Positions 25,460 to 33,426 of a stretch of DNA of 64,000 bases are shown one piece after another. The notes below the pieces were generated by a model. The model searched no databases, was not told the origin of the DNA, and was given only the letters and a program-made list of their open reading frames with translations. Source of the DNA: Limnohabitans sp. B9-3 (lineage in GTDB: Bacteria > Pseudomonadota > Gammaproteobacteria > Burkholderiales > Burkholderiaceae_C); the NCBI RefSeq assembly GCF_002778325.1, contig NZ_NESI01000003.1, positions 1-64,000 on the forward strand. Reading direction: 5' to 3'. The number at the start of each line of letters is the position of its first letter. Positions within the stretch are counted from its first letter, which is position 1. The translations under genes and the position numbers were made by a program.

Positions 25460-27505
25460 ATGGCAACTGATACCCTGAACATGAACCCCTTGGCCGTCGC
25501 CTCGTCGGGCAACGACAACTCAGCCATGAGCACCACGGCTGGTGGCGCGAGCAGCAAAGCCAGCAACAGCAATTTGCCTGCCTGGCTCAACGCCAAAGAA
25601 GGCCCAGGCGCCTTTGTGGGTGACATCTTGCGTCAGCCCACGGTGCGCAAAACGCTGCCCTTCATCGTGATTTTTATGATGCTGCTCTCGATTGCCGTGT
25701 TTTTCACGTCCATGAAGCCCACGCCTTACCGTCCCTTGGTGTTGATGCTCAACGACGCGGACAAGCAGTTGGCCATCGAAGCCCTGAAAGCCGGTGAATT
25801 CAAGCCTGAAGTCGATGCCAACAGCGGTCAGCTGTCGGTGCCAACCAGCCGCTACCAAGAAGCCCGCATGTTGTTGGCCTCTAAAGGTTTGCCACGCACC
25901 GAAGCCTCGGGCATGGACAACCTCAAAGACATGCCTGCCATGACCACCAGCCAATTCATGGAGCAGGTGCGTTACAACAACGCGATGGAGCAAGAGCTGG
26001 CGCGCAGCATCACGCAAATTGGCGGCATCAAGTCGGCCCGTGTGCATTTGGCATCTCCAAAGCAAAGCGTGTTTGTGCGTGACCGCGCTACCACCAAAGC
26101 ATCGGTGGTGATCACCCGTTTGCCTGGACACAGCGTGTCGTCAGCCAACGTGCAAGCGATCATCCGTTTGGTCGCATCGAGCGTGCCCTACTTGGCACCC
26201 GAAAACGTGTCGGTGGTCGACAACTTCGGCAGCTTGATGAACGAAATGTTGGTGGAGCAGCCTTTGGGCATGACCTCGGCACAGCTGACACAAAAGCAGC
26301 AAATGGAAGACCTGTACCGCACCCGTTTGATCCAGTTGCTGGCCCCCATCGTGGGTGAAGCCAACGTGAGTGCCCAAGTGAGCATGAGCTTGGATTTCAC
26401 ACAAACCGAAATCACCACCGAAGACTACGACGCACAAGACAAAGGCCCCAAGACCCGCTCCGAGCTGTTTGTCGAAGACCGCAACAACCTGCGTGATGCG
26501 ATTGGTATTCCCGGTTCGTTGTCCAACACACCTCCCGCGCCGACCAACCCGCAAGCGACCACCCAAACCAACGCCGACCCTTTGAAGGGCGTCAGCGAAA
26601 AGGGAACGCAAGTGACGGCGCGCAGCACCAAAAACTACGAACTCGATCGCTCGGTGCGTCACACCAAGGGTGCGATGGGCAACATCACCAAAATTGGTGT
26701 GGGCGTGTTGATCAACGAGCGTCCTATTCCTGCAGGCACGAAGGTTGAAAAGCCTGCCGATGGTTCTGCGCCTGCCACGTCGATTCCCTACACGGCTGAA
26801 GAGATTGAGCGTTTGAACCAGTTGGTCAAAGGCGCCGTGGGCTTTAACGCTGAGCGTGGTGACGCCGTGACGGTGGTGGGCACCAAGTTTGAGCCTCAAA
26901 TTGACCCAACCGCTGTGCCTTGGTACCGCGACGAAAACTACCAAATCTTGGTGAACGCTGGTGTGGTGGGTGGCATCTTCTTGCTGGTCTTGTTGACCAT
27001 CGTGATGCCCATGGTGCGCCGTTTGACCACACCGCCCGTAGACACCGCAGCCATCGCTGCCGCCGCTGCCGCCGCCGCTTCTGCTGATGCGCAAATGGCC
27101 ATTGATGTGGCCACGGCCGAATCGGCTGCTGCACAAGCCAGCGCCAGAATGGCCAAAGAAGCTCATGAGGCTGAGATTGCTCGCCTCGCGGCGGAGGCCG
27201 AGAAGGCCGCAGAAATGGCCCGTGTCGCGGCTGAGGAACAAGCCGCTGCAGCCAAGGAAGAGGCGCTGAAGGCGGTGGAAGGTGACACGGATACCGCCAA
27301 CATTGAAATTCAAGAAGGCGAGACGCTGGATGAAGTCAAAGCGCGCATGGCGAGCCTGAAGCCGAAGAAGCAATCGATCTCTGCTGATCTGTTGAACACG
27401 GCCAACTCGTATGATGACAAAGTGGCGTTGATTCGCATGATCGTGGCAGAGGACTCTACCCGCGTGGCGGGTGTGTTGAAGTCCCTGATTCGACCAGCTG
27501 CTTAA
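25460..27505 (+). CDS. fliF: Flagellar MS-ring protein FliF, with long Ala-rich cytoplasmic insert
   Basis: 681 residues, longer than the roughly 560 of the Salmonella protein. First membrane segment about 73-90 (LPFIVIFMMLLSIAVFF), periplasmic YscJ/FliF ring-building domains (RMLLASKGLP, ARVHLA, ASVVI), second membrane segment about 500-520 (VVGGIFLLVLLTIVMPMV). Between that and the C-terminal FliG-binding tail (about 615-681, IQEGETLDEVKAR ... LLNTANSYDDKVALIRM) lies about 90 residues of Ala/Glu-rich helix-forming sequence. The tail recurs in the gene at 29880. GAGAGACTGAT precedes the ATG. Confidence 0.96.
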   Translation: MATDTLNMNPLAVASSGNDNSAMSTTAGGASSKASNSNLPAWLNAKEGPGAFVGDILRQPTVRKTLPFIVIFMMLLSIAVFFTSMKPTPYRPLVLMLNDADKQLAIEALKAGEFKPEVDANSGQLSVPTSRYQEARMLLASKGLPRTEASGMDNLKDMPAMTTSQFMEQVRYNNAMEQELARSITQIGGIKSARVHLASPKQSVFVRDRATTKASVVITRLPGHSVSSANVQAIIRLVASSVPYLAPENVSVVDNFGSLMNEMLVEQPLGMTSAQLTQKQQMEDLYRTRLIQLLAPIVGEANVSAQVSMSLDFTQTEITTEDYDAQDKGPKTRSELFVEDRNNLRDAIGIPGSLSNTPPAPTNPQATTQTNADPLKGVSEKGTQVTARSTKNYELDRSVRHTKGAMGNITKIGVGVLINERPIPAGTKVEKPADGSAPATSIPYTAEEIERLNQLVKGAVGFNAERGDAVTVVGTKFEPQIDPTAVPWYRDENYQILVNAGVVGGIFLLVLLTIVMPMVRRLTTPPVDTAAIAAAAAAAASADAQMAIDVATAESAAAQASARMAKEAHEAEIARLAAEAEKAAEMARVAAEEQAAAAKEEALKAVEGDTDTANIEIQEGETLDEVKARMASLKPKKQSISADLLNTANSYDDKVALIRMIVAEDSTRVAGVLKSLIRPAA

Positions 27506-27528
27506 AAGAACAAGTGTGAGGAAAAAAC

Positions 27529-28569
27529 ATGGCTGATAACGACAACGGTGTTGTGATGACTGAGGCGCTGCGCGCCGAGCTCGCATCCATCACCTCAACC
27601 CAACGTGCGGCAGTCTTGATGTTGCTGTTGGGTGAAGAGCAAGCGGCAGACATCATCAAGTTTTTGAACCCCAAAGAAGTGCAAGCCTTGGGCGGTGCCA
27701 TGGTGTCTGTGGCCGACTTTTCGCAAGATGCGGTGAACGTGGTGCTCGACGAGTTTGTGGAGCATTTGAAAAAGCAATCCACCTTGAGCATGGGCAACAC
27801 CGATTACGTCGAAAACGTGATGCGACGCGCCTTGGGTGACGACAAAGCCGCTTCGGTGTTGGGCCGCATCATGCCCGACCAAGGTACCAAAGGCTTGGAT
27901 ATTTTGAGCTGGATGGACGCCCGCGGTATTGCTGACATGATTCGTGGCGAGCACCCACAAGTGGTGGCCATCATCTTGTCGCTGTTGGAAAGCGAAGTGG
28001 CAGCCGATGTGCTGAACTACTTGCCACCCGACACCCGCGCCGAAGTGATTCAGCGTGTGGCCAGTTTGGACACGGTTCAGCCGTCGGCCATGGCCGAGCT
28101 GGAGTCGATCATGAAGCAGCAGTTTTCTAAGAGCGCGTCGGCCCAGTCGTCGAGCTTTGGGGGCGTGCAGGCGGCGGCCAAGATCATGAACTTGACCAAG
28201 ACGGCGCTGGAAGCCAGCATCATGAACGGTTTGAACGAAATCGACCCCGACTTGATGCTCAAGATCCAAGACAACATGTTCACGTTCGAGAACTTGATGA
28301 GCGTGGACAACAAAGGTATCCAGGTGCTCATGCGCAACGTCGAGCCCGACATGTTGATGATGGCCCTCAAAGGTGCCAGCGACGGTGTGAAAGACCGCTT
28401 CTTCGACAACATGTCTGAACGTGCCCGTGGCATGTTCCGTGACGACATGGAAGCCAAAGGCCCTCAGCGTATGGCGGACGTGGAAGAAGCGCAGAAGAAG
28501 ATCATGCGCATGGCGCGCAAGCTGTCGGATTCCGGCGAGCTGGTTTTGGGAGGTGCGGACTTTGTTTAA
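27529..28569 (+). CDS. fliG: Flagellar motor switch protein FliG
   Basis: 346 residues. N-terminal FliF-binding domain (TSTQRAAVLMLLLGEEQAADI), middle EHPQVVAIILSLLESEVAADVL, and C-terminal torque domain with the charged helix DRFFDNMSERARGMFRDDME. It connects the MS-ring to FliM and interacts with the stator MotA. GTGAGGAAAAAAC precedes the ATG. Its partner may include both the FliF tail and the FliF-tail-like protein encoded downstream. Confidence 0.96.
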   Translation: MADNDNGVVMTEALRAELASITSTQRAAVLMLLLGEEQAADIIKFLNPKEVQALGGAMVSVADFSQDAVNVVLDEFVEHLKKQSTLSMGNTDYVENVMRRALGDDKAASVLGRIMPDQGTKGLDILSWMDARGIADMIRGEHPQVVAIILSLLESEVAADVLNYLPPDTRAEVIQRVASLDTVQPSAMAELESIMKQQFSKSASAQSSSFGGVQAAAKIMNLTKTALEASIMNGLNEIDPDLMLKIQDNMFTFENLMSVDNKGIQVLMRNVEPDMLMMALKGASDGVKDRFFDNMSERARGMFRDDMEAKGPQRMADVEEAQKKIMRMARKLSDSGELVLGGADFV

Positions 28570-29893
28570 TCGGCCCAGTCCTGCACGCCCCACTCAGGTG
28601 TGGCATCCCAACTTAGCCGCATTGCCTGAGGGGAGCGATCGCGCTTTCACCACGCGCCGCTGGCAAGGTGAGGCAGTGCAAAGCTTTGCGAATGATGACT
28701 TTGGCCTGAACGGCTCAGGTTTCATGCTTGATGCTCGCCCGGTGTCGCATGACGCGATGTCCGAGAGCGCCCAGCGTGCCTTCAGCCTGCTGGACGATGT
28801 TAAGAAGCAGCATGAACTCGCTAAGAAAGCTTTAGAAGAACAAGAGGCAGCCAGCGCCAATGCGCATTTGCCTTTTGTGTTGGACGTGTATGAAGCGCCA
28901 GAGGTGAAACGACCTGTCCAGGCTGCGCCTACTTTGCATAAGGATGCAGGTGATGCCAAAGCGTTAGCTGTTGAGCCAGATTTGGCCGATCAGGGGGGCG
29001 GTGACGAGGTGACGCACGACGAGTTCATTTCTGATTCGCAGTTGTCAGCCCAAGCGCCTGTGGCCAATGACGATGTGCCGAATGACGACGTGCATGCTGC
29101 TCCGACGCGAATTGCTGCAGAGGTAGAGCCAGCCATCCCTGTCGGCATTCCGGCAGAAGAAGTGTCTCAGCGAGAGGCCGAGCAATTTGAAAAAGGCTTG
29201 GCCCAAGGTGTCGAGCAAGGCTTGGCTCAGGGCTTAGAGACAGGTTTGGCGCAAGGCCTCGAACAAGGACTGGCGCAAGGCCTCGAACAGGGTTTGGCCG
29301 AAGGTCGTGAGCAAGGCATGAAAGAGGGCTTGGCGTTGGCTGAAGAGCAAGCGCGTGAATTGCAAGCGCGGGCCGAGCAAGAAACGGCTGTCACCCATGA
29401 TGTGATGACCGAGGTGTCTGCCAAGCTCAATGCGTTGTTGGAAGACCCGACCCAATTTTTTGAACCACTCAAGCGCTTGGCTTTGCACTTGGCCGAGCAA
29501 GTGGTGAAGTGCGAGCTACGCACGTCTAGCCATGCGGTGGAGCAGTTGATACAACGTTGCTTGGACGACCTGGACCACCCTGCCAAAGGTGCGGTGGTGA
29601 TCGAGCTCAACCCAGAAGACAAGGTGCGTTTGCAAGAGGGCGGCAGTCCCTTCATTCAGGGCATGCGTCTCGACGCTGTGCACGACATGAAGCCGGGCAG
29701 TGTGCGTGTGTTTGCGAATGACATGATTGTGGAAGACTTGGTCGAGCACCGCTTAGAAGCGCTGGCGCGTACCCTGTTGATCGACGTGGACAGCTGGCGC
29801 AAACAGTCGGCCTTGGTCAAGCCTGAGGCACCAGTTGATGCTGAAGGACGGGCAGACCATGTCATGGAGGAAACTTCAGATGTACATCCCTGA
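28562..29893 (+). CDS. fliH: Flagellar assembly protein FliH, long form
   Basis: 443 residues if translation starts at TTG 28562, chosen because GGGAGG (28548-28553) lies 8 nt upstream; GTG 28553 is the alternative. It overlaps the fliG end by 8 nt. An N-terminal variable acidic region of about 200 residues is followed by a glycine repeat stretch and the FliH/YscL core (LNALLEDPTQFFEPLKRLALHLAEQVVKCEL, LIQRCLDDL, HDMKPGSVRVFANDMIVEDLVEHRLEALARTLL). FliH is the peripheral stalk and negative regulator of the FliI ATPase. The size is nearly double that of enterobacterial FliH. Confidence 0.9.
   Translation: MFNRPSPARPTQVWHPNLAALPEGSDRAFTTRRWQGEAVQSFANDDFGLNGSGFMLDARPVSHDAMSESAQRAFSLLDDVKKQHELAKKALEEQEAASANAHLPFVLDVYEAPEVKRPVQAAPTLHKDAGDAKALAVEPDLADQGGGDEVTHDEFISDSQLSAQAPVANDDVPNDDVHAAPTRIAAEVEPAIPVGIPAEEVSQREAEQFEKGLAQGVEQGLAQGLETGLAQGLEQGLAQGLEQGLAEGREQGMKEGLALAEEQARELQARAEQETAVTHDVMTEVSAKLNALLEDPTQFFEPLKRLALHLAEQVVKCELRTSSHAVEQLIQRCLDDLDHPAKGAVVIELNPEDKVRLQEGGSPFIQGMRLDAVHDMKPGSVRVFANDMIVEDLVEHRLEALARTLLIDVDSWRKQSALVKPEAPVDAEGRADHVMEETSDVHP
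29195..29338 (+). repeat. Six tandem 24-nt (8-residue) GLAQGLEQ repeats in fliH
   Basis: Six in-frame 8-residue units: GLAQGVEQ, GLAQGLET, GLAQGLEQ twice, GLAEGREQ and GMKEGLAL. Gly at every fourth position gives the GxxxG helix-dimer signature known in FliH and YscL. The four central units are nearly identical in DNA, so length variation between strains is likely. Confidence 0.9.
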
Positions 29894-30506
29894 CGTGCTC
29901 AACACCCTGTTGATGGGGCTGATTTTCATGGTCATTGTGGTGACTGTGGTGCGCCCCATCATGCTCAACCTGTTGACGGGCCAAGCGAATCCGCAAGATG
30001 TGCAGCGCGCCGCGATTGAAGACGTGCACGCCCATGTGCAGCGTGCGACGCTAGAAGCGGCGGCCCATCGCACTGGAAAAATTCGTTACCAGCAGTTGTT
30101 GTTGGCGCTGCCCGAGCGACGTCAACCTTTGCCGCCACCCCCTATGGCGACTGAGGCAAACGTAGCCAAGGCTGAGTCTGACGTGGGCAATGGCACGTCC
30201 TCTGATGTGCAAGGTTCAAGCAACTTGGCAGGCGTGGATTCAGCTGCAGGTGATGTTCAAAGTTCTGCTGGCGTTTCCGATGCGCCCAAAGCGGGCGAGA
30301 TTGAAATCGGCGAAGGCGAGTCTTTGCACGACATCAAAGAGCGCATCAAGCGCGAGAAAAAGAATTCGGCCAAGCCCACCATTCCGCCCGAGTTGCTCAA
30401 CAGCGCGAAGAGCTACGAAGACAAAGTGGGCGTCGTACGCATGGTGGTGCAGCAAGACAACAGCCGTGTGGCCGGCGTGATTCGCGGCATGATTGAAGTG
30501 AACTAA
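29880..30506 (+). CDS. Membrane protein with a FliF-like FliG-binding tail (unknown)
   Basis: 208 residues from ATG 29880, with GGAGG 9 nt upstream inside the fliH end (14-nt overlap). One membrane segment at about 9-28 (LLMGLIFMVIVVTVVRPIML), a linker of about 110 residues, then a C-terminus that copies the FliF tail. IEIGEGESLHDIKERI matches FliF IEIQEGETLDEVKARM at 9 of 16. LLNSAKSYEDKVGVVRM and beyond matches at 19 of 34 without gaps. It lacks all periplasmic ring domains. It looks like FliF transmembrane 2 plus tail as a separate product, so binding to FliG's N-domain is a strong inference. It sits between fliH and fliI. Confidence 0.85.
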   Translation: MYIPDVLNTLLMGLIFMVIVVTVVRPIMLNLLTGQANPQDVQRAAIEDVHAHVQRATLEAAAHRTGKIRYQQLLLALPERRQPLPPPPMATEANVAKAESDVGNGTSSDVQGSSNLAGVDSAAGDVQSSAGVSDAPKAGEIEIGEGESLHDIKERIKREKKNSAKPTIPPELLNSAKSYEDKVGVVRMVVQQDNSRVAGVIRGMIEVN

Positions 30507-30508
30507 GC

Positions 30509-31828
30509 ATGTTGGACTTTGGCAAAGAAGTCGCCGCTACGTTGCCCCAGCTGCGTGTGCCTGACCCTAAACGCAGCGGCACCTTGGTGCGCTTGGTCGG
30601 TTTGACGCTGGAGACCCGCGGCATCATGGCGCCCTTGGGGGCTTGCTGTGAAGTATTGGGTCAACACGGCCATCGCGTCGAGGCCGAGGTGGTGGGTTTC
30701 AACGACAAAACCTTGTACCTCATGCCCTTTACTGACCCCGTTGGCGTGGGCCCTGGCGACACGGTGCGGGTGATGAGTAACTCTGGCCAAGTGCGTTTAG
30801 GCGCGGGCCTGTTGGGTCGCGTGATTGATGGCCGAGGTCAGCCTCTGGACGGTCGTCCTTTGCCCCACTTGCCTGATCAACTCAGTCTGTTGGGCTATCC
30901 CTTGAACCCCATGGAGCGCGGCCCCATTGACACGATTTTGGATGTGGGCGTCAAGGCCATCAACAGCGTGTTGACGATTGGCCGTGGCCAGCGCATCGGC
31001 TTGGTGGCTGGCTCTGGGGTGGGTAAAAGCGTGCTCTTGGGTATGTTGACCCGTTTCACCAAAGCCGACGTGGTGGTGATTGGTTTGATTGGCGAACGCG
31101 GCCGCGAAGTGCAAGCGTTCATTGCTGAGTCGTTGGGTGATGAGGGTTTGGCCAAGTCGGTGGTGATTGCCGCACCGGCCAACGTGTCGCCTGTGCTGCG
31201 CCTCAAAGCCACGCACATGACGCATGTGATCGCAGAGTATTTCCGCGACCAAGGCAAAAACGTGTTGATGCTGTGCGACAGCTTGACCCGTGTGGCCCAT
31301 GCGCAGCGCGAGATTGGCTTGGCCATTGGCGAGCCCCCCACGGCCAAAGGCTACCCGCCTTCCGTGTTTGCGTTGTTACCTAACTTGATTGAGCGTGGTG
31401 GCGTGGGCCGTCATGGCTTTGGCTCCATCACCTCCATTTACACGGTGTTGGCCGAAGGTGACGATGCCTCAGACCCGATTGTGGACATCGCACGGGCCTC
31501 CTTGGATGGTCAGGTGATGTTGTCGCGCCGTTTGGCCGATCAAGCGCATTACCCCGCGATTGATTTGAATGGTTCGATTTCGCGTGTCATGCAAGTGTTG
31601 GTCAGTCCCGAGGAATTGCGACAGTCCAACAAATTTCGGCGTTTGTGGTCGGTCTATCAACAAAACGCAGACTTGGTGCAAGTGGGCGCGTATGAACATG
31701 GCTCCAACCCCGAGCTTGATGAAGCCATTCGCTTGCGCGATCAGATGGTGACGTTTTTGCGCCAAGAGATGCATGCCCCTGAAGATTACGACGTCACGCG
31801 CGATCAGTTGCGCCACATCCTGTCATGA
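30509..31828 (+). CDS. fliI: Flagellum-specific export ATPase FliI
   Basis: 439 residues, F1-beta-like. Walker A GSGVGKS near 167-174, Walker B region KNVLMLCDSLTRVAHAQREIG, PPTAKGYPPSVFALLPNLIERGG, and GSITSIYTVLAEGDDASDPIVD are characteristic. It energises flagellar type III export together with FliH and FliJ. The start lies 2 nt after the stop of the FliF-tail-like gene. The stop overlaps fliJ by 4 nt. Confidence 0.96.
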   Translation: MLDFGKEVAATLPQLRVPDPKRSGTLVRLVGLTLETRGIMAPLGACCEVLGQHGHRVEAEVVGFNDKTLYLMPFTDPVGVGPGDTVRVMSNSGQVRLGAGLLGRVIDGRGQPLDGRPLPHLPDQLSLLGYPLNPMERGPIDTILDVGVKAINSVLTIGRGQRIGLVAGSGVGKSVLLGMLTRFTKADVVVIGLIGERGREVQAFIAESLGDEGLAKSVVIAAPANVSPVLRLKATHMTHVIAEYFRDQGKNVLMLCDSLTRVAHAQREIGLAIGEPPTAKGYPPSVFALLPNLIERGGVGRHGFGSITSIYTVLAEGDDASDPIVDIARASLDGQVMLSRRLADQAHYPAIDLNGSISRVMQVLVSPEELRQSNKFRRLWSVYQQNADLVQVGAYEHGSNPELDEAIRLRDQMVTFLRQEMHAPEDYDVTRDQLRHILS

Positions 31829-32265
31829 AGCCCCGCGCCGCTTGGCCGATCTTGGCTAAAAAAGCCAAAGAAAAGTGTGAAGAGGCGCAAGCTGACGTGG
31901 TCAAGTCGCGCGAACGTGTGACGCATTTGGAGCAAAGCCGCGAACGCATGGAAATGCTCTACCTCGATTACGTGCACCGTTCTAAAGAAGCCGAGAAAAA
32001 GCTGCACAGCATGGCCGAGACGCTGAACTTTCGCGGTTTTATGCAGCAAGTCAAAGCGTTGGTGCAGCGCGTGGATGCAGACTTGGTCAAAGCCAACCAA
32101 GACCTAGACAACAAAAAAATGATGCTGTTGGCCGCAGAGAAAAAGCGTATTCAGATGGAAACCTTGATGGAGCAAGACCTCAAGCAAGTGCGCGCGTTTC
32201 ACCAAAAACGGGAGCAGCGCGAGATGGATGCGGCGGGTGTGATGCTCTACAACCTCAAGTCTTGA
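31825..32265 (+). CDS. fliJ: Flagellar export protein FliJ
   Basis: 146 residues, nearly all charged coiled coil (LAKKAKEKCEEAQADVVKSRERVTHLEQS ... KMMLLAAEKKRIQMETLMEQ), the expected FliJ size and character. FliJ sits in the FliI hexamer like the gamma subunit of F1. It ends the operon. fliK, usually next, is not present; the following gene is on the other strand. Confidence 0.88.
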   Translation: MKPRAAWPILAKKAKEKCEEAQADVVKSRERVTHLEQSRERMEMLYLDYVHRSKEAEKKLHSMAETLNFRGFMQQVKALVQRVDADLVKANQDLDNKKMMLLAAEKKRIQMETLMEQDLKQVRAFHQKREQREMDAAGVMLYNLKS

Positions 32266-32293
32266 GCCTTTAACCCACCCGCTTCAGAGTCCT

Positions 32294-33049
32294 TTACGGG
32301 GCTTCTATCCAGCCCGCTTGCAGCCAATGCCAGTCGTCATGTTTAAACGCCCACGGCAACAATTGGGTGGCGGTGCCGGTGGGGAACACGTCTTGCGTCA
32401 AATGGTCGCGCCATTCGCCGGTGGCGCCGACGCTGCTCAACAGGGTTTGTGAAACAGCCGTCACTTCAGCGCCGCTCAGGGCGAATCGCGTGGGGATGTT
32501 GGCCAAGATGGCTTGGCCGTTTGTCGGGCCAGAGAACAGGTCGTGCACGCTGCCCCATGCGCGTCCCTTCAAGTGCACTTTTAAGTTTTGTAGTTCTTTT
32601 TCCGCACGCACCACATCACCGACGCGGAACCGATGTTGGCCCAATACGTTGTCAAACCAAACACTGGCCTGGGGGTGTTGGCGCAGTAACTCGGGCAGAG
32701 TGGCGAGTGCGTCCTGACGGTGGTGTGTGACCTGAACACCCCGTTGTTGCAGATGAGCCCCGTGGCGCCAGTTGAAAAGTCGGGCAGCCAAGGGGTCGAT
32801 GTCGTAGGCAGCGATGGTTTGAAACCGAGCGAGCCAAGCGGGCGGCATCATCCAGCCAGCGCTGCCACCGATGAGCAGTAGGTGTGGGGTTTGCGGTTGC
32901 ACCTTGGCTAAAAAATCGTCCAGGTGCTGCACCGTGGCTTGCCACCTTGGGCGTGAGCGCCACGCATGCAGGTGCCAGCTCAAGCCGCCCGTGCCTCCCG
33001 CATGCAAGAGGTCCAGCCAAGACGGTATGACGGCTTTGTGGGAAGACAT
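32294..33049 (-). CDS. SAM methyltransferase-like protein, function unknown
   Basis: 251 residues. A possible class I SAM-binding region is present: PHLLLIGGSAGWMMPPAWL, then TIAAYDIDPLAARLFNWRHG (acidic beta2 end), and SVWFDNVLGQHRF. The remainder lacks recognisable catalytic motifs, and Trp/His content is high. It converges on fliJ and is divergent from fliO, whose sigma-54 promoter starts 27 bp from its ATG. It occupies the place where fliK-fliL-fliM-fliN would normally lie. A link to flagella is positional only. Confidence 0.6.
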   Translation of the reverse strand: MSSHKAVIPSWLDLLHAGGTGGLSWHLHAWRSRPRWQATVQHLDDFLAKVQPQTPHLLLIGGSAGWMMPPAWLARFQTIAAYDIDPLAARLFNWRHGAHLQQRGVQVTHHRQDALATLPELLRQHPQASVWFDNVLGQHRFRVGDVVRAEKELQNLKVHLKGRAWGSVHDLFSGPTNGQAILANIPTRFALSGAEVTAVSQTLLSSVGATGEWRDHLTQDVFPTGTATQLLPWAFKHDDWHWLQAGWIEAP

Positions 33050-33075
33050 GCAATGACTATAGCGTCAGTCTTACT

Positions 33076-33090
33076 TGGCACGCCCCTTGC
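33076..33090 (+). promoter_or_regulatory. Sigma-54 promoter of the fliOPQR-flhB operon
   Basis: TGGCACGCCCCTTGC: GG 33077-33078 and GC 33089-33090, 10 nt apart, followed by AT. Exact consensus. Start near 33102 leaves a leader of about 50 nt before the fliO ATG at 33154, which argues against the in-frame ATG at 33091. Confidence 0.92.
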
Positions 33091-33153
33091 ATGACACCTC
33101 CATACAGGCACGCCAGGTGTCGAAAAAGCGTCAGTGCGCACAGGAAATTCAAC

Positions 33154-33426
33154 ATGCAAAGTTTCGATTGGGGCCAGTTCTTCGCCAGTACCTTGGGGGT
33201 GCTGTTGTTGCTGTGCGCAGCGCTGTGGTGGGTCAAACGCAACCGCGTCATGGGCAACGGCGTGGTGTCTGACCGACGCATTCAGGTGAAAGAGGCCTTA
33301 CCTTTGAGCCTGAAGCACAAAATTGTGTTGATTCAAGTAGACAACCAGATGGTGCTCACCAGCGTCAGCCCTGGCGAGGTGAAGACCTTACACACTTGGA
33401 CTGAAGGGACTCACCATGTTGCGTAA
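33154..33426 (+). CDS. fliO: Flagellar biosynthetic protein FliO
   Basis: 90 residues from ATG 33154. One membrane segment (FFASTLGVLLLLCAALWWVK, about 8-27), then a short FliO-type cytoplasmic domain (IQVKEALPLSLKHKIVLIQVDNQMVLTSVSPGEVKTL). FliO assists FliP ring assembly. The 3' end overlaps fliP by 11 nt. Confidence 0.88.
   Translation: MQSFDWGQFFASTLGVLLLLCAALWWVKRNRVMGNGVVSDRRIQVKEALPLSLKHKIVLIQVDNQMVLTSVSPGEVKTLHTWTEGTHHVA

Noticed and set aside
26141..27586. Long open frame antisense to fliF (481 codons), and others antisense to hyuA, fliG and the giant flagellin
   Set aside because: They mirror well-conserved genes, have Arg/His-rich unnatural composition and no ribosome sites; they result from codon bias.
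29195..29338. Tandem repeats as a CRISPR-like or noncoding array
   Set aside because: The units are contiguous, in frame, and encode the known FliH GxxxG repeat.
33091..33153. Longer FliO start
   Set aside because: It lies within a base of the -12 element of the sigma-54 promoter, upstream of the predicted transcript start.
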